NCBI GenBank assembly: GCA_035504735.1
Contig: DATJRJ010000109.1
Location: 1-8,890 of the forward strand
DNA length: 8,890 nucleotides
Source of the DNA: JAJPIG01 sp035504735
GTDB lineage: Bacteria; Desulfobacterota; Binatia; Binatales; Binataceae
Reading direction: 5' to 3'
The notes under the pieces: model-generated
Seen by the model: the letters and a program-made list of their open reading frames with translations, nothing else
Databases searched by the model: none
What the model was told of the DNA's origin: nothing
Position numbers and translations under genes: made by a program
Part shown: piece after piece, positions 6,987 to 8,890 of the stretch
Position numbering within the stretch: position 1 is the stretch's first letter
Layout: each line of letters begins with the position of its first letter

Positions 6987-8200
6987 ACCTGGGCGAGCCC
7001 CTCGACTACGTCGATCCGTGGCGGACAGGCTATGAGGCTCGTGTCAGGCAGTTGTGCGCGCGAAGCCGCCGCATCGCCTACTTTCACGAGTATCCCAACC
7101 CGAGCACCTTTCGCTATCGCGCCTTCAATCCGGGGCTGACCTTGGCGGCAAATCCGGATTACGACGTCTCGGCCGCATGGTTTGACCTGCACGATCTTGC
7201 GCGGGATGACGGCTTTGTGGAGGAGGCGGACGCATTGGTGATCTGCCGTACGCGCTACGACGCGGCGGTTGCGCATATGATCTCCCGGGCAAGGGCGTCC
7301 GGCATTCCCGTCCTCTTCGACTGTGACGACCTCGTGTTCGATATCGACCGGCTTCATCTCCTTGTAGACGCGCTGAACCAAAACCAGCGGGATGAAGGAA
7401 TCTGGAATTGGTGGGCCGCCTATATCGGCCGAATGAGCATGGTCATGCGCCTTTGCGACGCGCTAGTCACAACGAACGCGTTCCTCGCCGATCGCGCTGC
7501 GGAGTGGCGACCGCAAATGCGCATCGCCATCGTGCCCAATTACCTCAATCCGAATCAACAAAGGTACTCGGAAAGTCTTTATGAGGCCAAGCGCAAGTCG
7601 GGTTGGGCCAGGGACGGAAGGATTCATGTAGGCTATTTCAGCGGCTCGCCATCACATGACCGCGACTTTGCGGTTGCAGCGCCTGCGATCTGCCGGCTTA
7701 TGGAAGCAGATTCCCGCGTAATGTTGCGGGTGGTCGGCAATCTGGAGCCTGGTCAGGACCTCTTGCGATTCGGTGACCGCGTCGACTTCATCCCGCTGCA
7801 AGACTTCATGAACCTCCAGCGCTACATCGCCGAAGTCGAGATCAACATTGCGCCCTTGCAGGACAACGTTTTCACGAACTGCAAATCCGAGCTGAAATTC
7901 TTTGAGGCCGCCATTTGTGGAACCCTTACGCTTGCCTCTCCGACCTTCACGTTTCGCAACGCGATTGAGCATGGTCGGACCGGGTTCCTGGTCGCCCCTC
8001 ATGACTGGGACGACGCTTTGCGGAAAGCGGTCGAAGTTGTCGACGACCCAGACCACTATCAGACGTTCGCAGAGAGAGCTTTCGCCCAGGCTCAAGCGAG
8101 ATACGGCTTTGACAAGCACGCCGACGCGACCCTCCGCGCCGTATTCGGGTCTGAGGCGCCGATCAGTGCGGTCGGAAACACATGCGAGGCATCCGTATGA
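6977..8200 (+). CDS. GT-B glycosyltransferase (GT4-like)
   Basis: This is a 407-residue cytoplasmic protein without membrane helices. The N-terminal half holds IAYFHEYPNPSTFRYRA (residues 34-50) and IPVLFDCDDLVFD (110-122), typical of a GT4-like acceptor domain. The C-terminal half starts with VGYFSGSPSHDRDF (218-231), followed by VVGNLEPG and NCKSELKFFEAAICGT (301-316). The last contains the acidic residues Glu305 and Glu310 near where GT-B enzymes bind the nucleotide sugar. The ATG at 6977 lies inside the end of the WsaF-like gene (10-base overlap), with AAGGA at 6961-6965, so the two are probably translated together and act in the same glycan pathway. Linkage and sugar cannot be deduced. 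The stop codon is embedded in a strong inverted repeat (8190-8216). Confidence 0.88.
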   Translation: MFLNLGEPLDYVDPWRTGYEARVRQLCARSRRIAYFHEYPNPSTFRYRAFNPGLTLAANPDYDVSAAWFDLHDLARDDGFVEEADALVICRTRYDAAVAHMISRARASGIPVLFDCDDLVFDIDRLHLLVDALNQNQRDEGIWNWWAAYIGRMSMVMRLCDALVTTNAFLADRAAEWRPQMRIAIVPNYLNPNQQRYSESLYEAKRKSGWARDGRIHVGYFSGSPSHDRDFAVAAPAICRLMEADSRVMLRVVGNLEPGQDLLRFGDRVDFIPLQDFMNLQRYIAEVEINIAPLQDNVFTNCKSELKFFEAAICGTLTLASPTFTFRNAIEHGRTGFLVAPHDWDDALRKAVEVVDDPDHYQTFAERAFAQAQARYGFDKHADATLRAVFGSEAPISAVGNTCEASV

Positions 8201-8216
8201 GAACCCCATACGGGTG
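8190..8216 (+). promoter_or_regulatory. Strong hairpin spanning the stop codon of the second glycosyltransferase gene
   Basis: CATCCGTATG (8190-8199) pairs with CATACGGGTG (8207-8216) as a 10-base stem with one G-U pair and a 7-base loop. The TGA at 8198-8200 lies at the top of the stem. No T-run follows, so it is not a standard terminator. It may protect the mRNA end, pause transcription, or limit coupling to the downstream methyltransferase gene. Confidence 0.45.
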
Positions 8217-8345
8217 GCCAGACACGCCCTCGGATTGAGGTTGCCTCTCCGGAGACGCCGGTCAGCGACCCGTGCTACGAAATTTGAAGCCAAAGCTCTG
8301 GTTTCAATTAGACGGTTGCACGATATCACAGCGCGGGGACAGGTA

Positions 8346-8753
8346 GTGGAAAATACCTTCTGGCTGACGCTGCCGAACGAGTACAAGTCGGTAGCATATC
8401 GCTCCCAGAATCCCGACCTCGCGAGCATGACGGACGCGCAACTGTTGGATCATTTTGAGAGATTCGGGCGGACTGAAGGCCGCACTGCAAATCGCCTCCA
8501 TGATCGACGAAGCTTCTCGCGACTCGTACGGAAAACTGCAAACGTGCTTGAAATCGGGCCGTTTTGCGCTCCCCTTTTGAGGGGTCCGAATGTGTCGTAT
8601 TTTGACGTACTTACAGAGGAGCAATTGACAGCACGCGCCAAGTTACATGGTCTCGATCCTACCGGGATACCCCATATCGATTATGTTTCTCCTACCGGCG
8701 ACCTGGGGGTTGTTGATCGTTACTTTGATTTCGCAATCAGCAGTCATTGCTTA
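8346..8753 (+). pseudogene. SAM-dependent methyltransferase with EGR-type repeat, truncated by an IS insertion
   Basis: GTG 8346, with GGGGA (8335-8339) 6 bases upstream, opens a frame whose first 136 codons are native. Residues 1-46 are one copy of the repeat seen in the WsaF-like protein (NPDL at 22-25, HFERFGRTEGR ending at 46). Residues 66-136 are the start of a methyltransferase: VLEIGPF (67-73) is the SAM loop, YFDVL (85-89) gives the acidic strand-2 residue, and DFAISSHCL (128-136) is strand 4, where relatives continue with Glu-His. There the sequence switches to IS DNA. The frame stays open to the window end but reads the IS backwards, so the catalytic fold is incomplete. An in-frame GTG at 8214 could extend the N-terminus with an Arg-rich segment. 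The gene was probably the last of the 5427-8200 operon and is presumably inactive. Confidence 0.72.
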
Positions 8754-8890
8754 GAGTCTGTCCGGAAACTTCATATGGGATTGCATAGTTTTCGCAGCCT
8801 GAAGCGGAAGGAGGCGAGGCGCAGGAAGGCGATCGCCTTGCGGTTGAGGCATTCCCAATCCTTCGCCAGTCTGCGGCAGCGGCCGAGCCA
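8754..8890 (-). mobile_element. IS5-family insertion sequence, one end only
   Basis: The boundary is placed at 8754, where the methyltransferase similarity ends and a GAGTCTGTCCGGAAAC terminal-repeat-like sequence begins. The preceding TTA (8751-8753) would be the target duplication; IS5-group elements with G-rich termini of this kind often duplicate TNA or TA-type targets. The element continues beyond the window, so neither the other terminal repeat nor the second target copy can be seen. The exact edge may be off by a few bases. Confidence 0.72.
8771..8890 (-). CDS. IS5-family transposase, C-terminal fragment
   Basis: The - strand frame entering at 8890 gives 39 residues and stops at TGA (8773-8771). 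It starts WLGRCRRLAKDWECLNRKAI and ends RLRKLCNPI. This is the highly conserved C-terminal tail of IS5-family DDE transposases (the GRCRRLAKDWE...NRKA...LR.ASIR...RKLCNP pattern). The catalytic residues lie outside the window, except that the conserved acidic residue of DWE is visible. The stop codon is about 20 bases from the IS tip, normal for such a compact element. Whether the whole transposase is intact cannot be judged here. Confidence 0.85.
   Translation of the reverse strand, partial: WLGRCRRLAKDWECLNRKAIAFLRLASFRFRLRKLCNPI

Noticed and set aside
8197..8238. 13-codon ORF whose ATG overlaps the stop of the second glycosyltransferase (ATGA)
   Set aside because: Although the overlap resembles the leader ORF at 518-562, it has no ribosome site, its start is buried in the hairpin stem, and it is out of frame with the methyltransferase.
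7652..8428. 258-codon - strand ORF spanning the end of the second glycosyltransferase and the gap after it
   Set aside because: It is antisense to conserved glycosyltransferase motifs and to the methyltransferase repeat, and its translation matches nothing I recognise.

Overview
The window looks like part of a surface-polysaccharide (O-antigen, capsule or exopolysaccharide type) gene cluster from a GC-rich proteobacterium, most likely an alphaproteobacterium. That placement is inference from base composition, protein style and the IS5-family transposase remnant; there is no rRNA or other marker gene. All confident genes except the transposase fragment lie on the + strand.

Layout. (1) 1-93: the last 30 codons of an unrecognised gene. 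(2) 94-517: a gap of about 420 bases with a weak hairpin and, at its right end, a strong Shine-Dalgarno in front of a possible 14-codon leader ORF. That ORF overlaps the next start by ATGA. (3) 559-4143: a 1194-residue multidomain protein with a SAM methyltransferase, an alpha-helical coil containing an 18-residue tandem repeat, a GT-B (GT4-like) glycosyltransferase, a degenerate pair of short glycan-enzyme repeats and a RgpF-type (rhamnan synthesis F) domain. (4) 4308-5237: an NAD-dependent nucleotide-sugar epimerase/dehydratase of the extended SDR type. (5) 5238-5426: a gap with a possible terminator, overlapping inverted repeats and an extended -10 promoter candidate. (6) 5427-6986: a WsaF-family glycosyltransferase preceded by two 38-residue 'NPDVA...HF...G..EGR.P' repeats. 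(7) 6977-8200: a second GT-B glycosyltransferase, overlapping the previous gene by 10 bases. (8) 8346-8753: the N-terminal part of a SAM methyltransferase with one copy of the same repeat, cut by an IS. (9) 8754-8890: the end of an IS5-family element carrying the last 39 codons of its transposase on the - strand.

How the genes could work together (inference). The epimerase would supply or modify an activated sugar. The three glycosyltransferase units and the RgpF domain would assemble a glycan, plausibly rhamnose-containing because WsaF and RgpF are both linked to rhamnan synthesis; no rhamnose-precursor genes are visible here. The methyltransferases would modify or cap the chain. The most interesting object is the 1194-residue protein, which puts a methyltransferase, a helical spacer and two glycan-synthesis domains on one chain. 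This recalls the WbdD/WbdA capping-and-ruler arrangement but in a single polypeptide. A second theme is the short EGR-type repeat, which recurs in unrelated enzymes of the locus.
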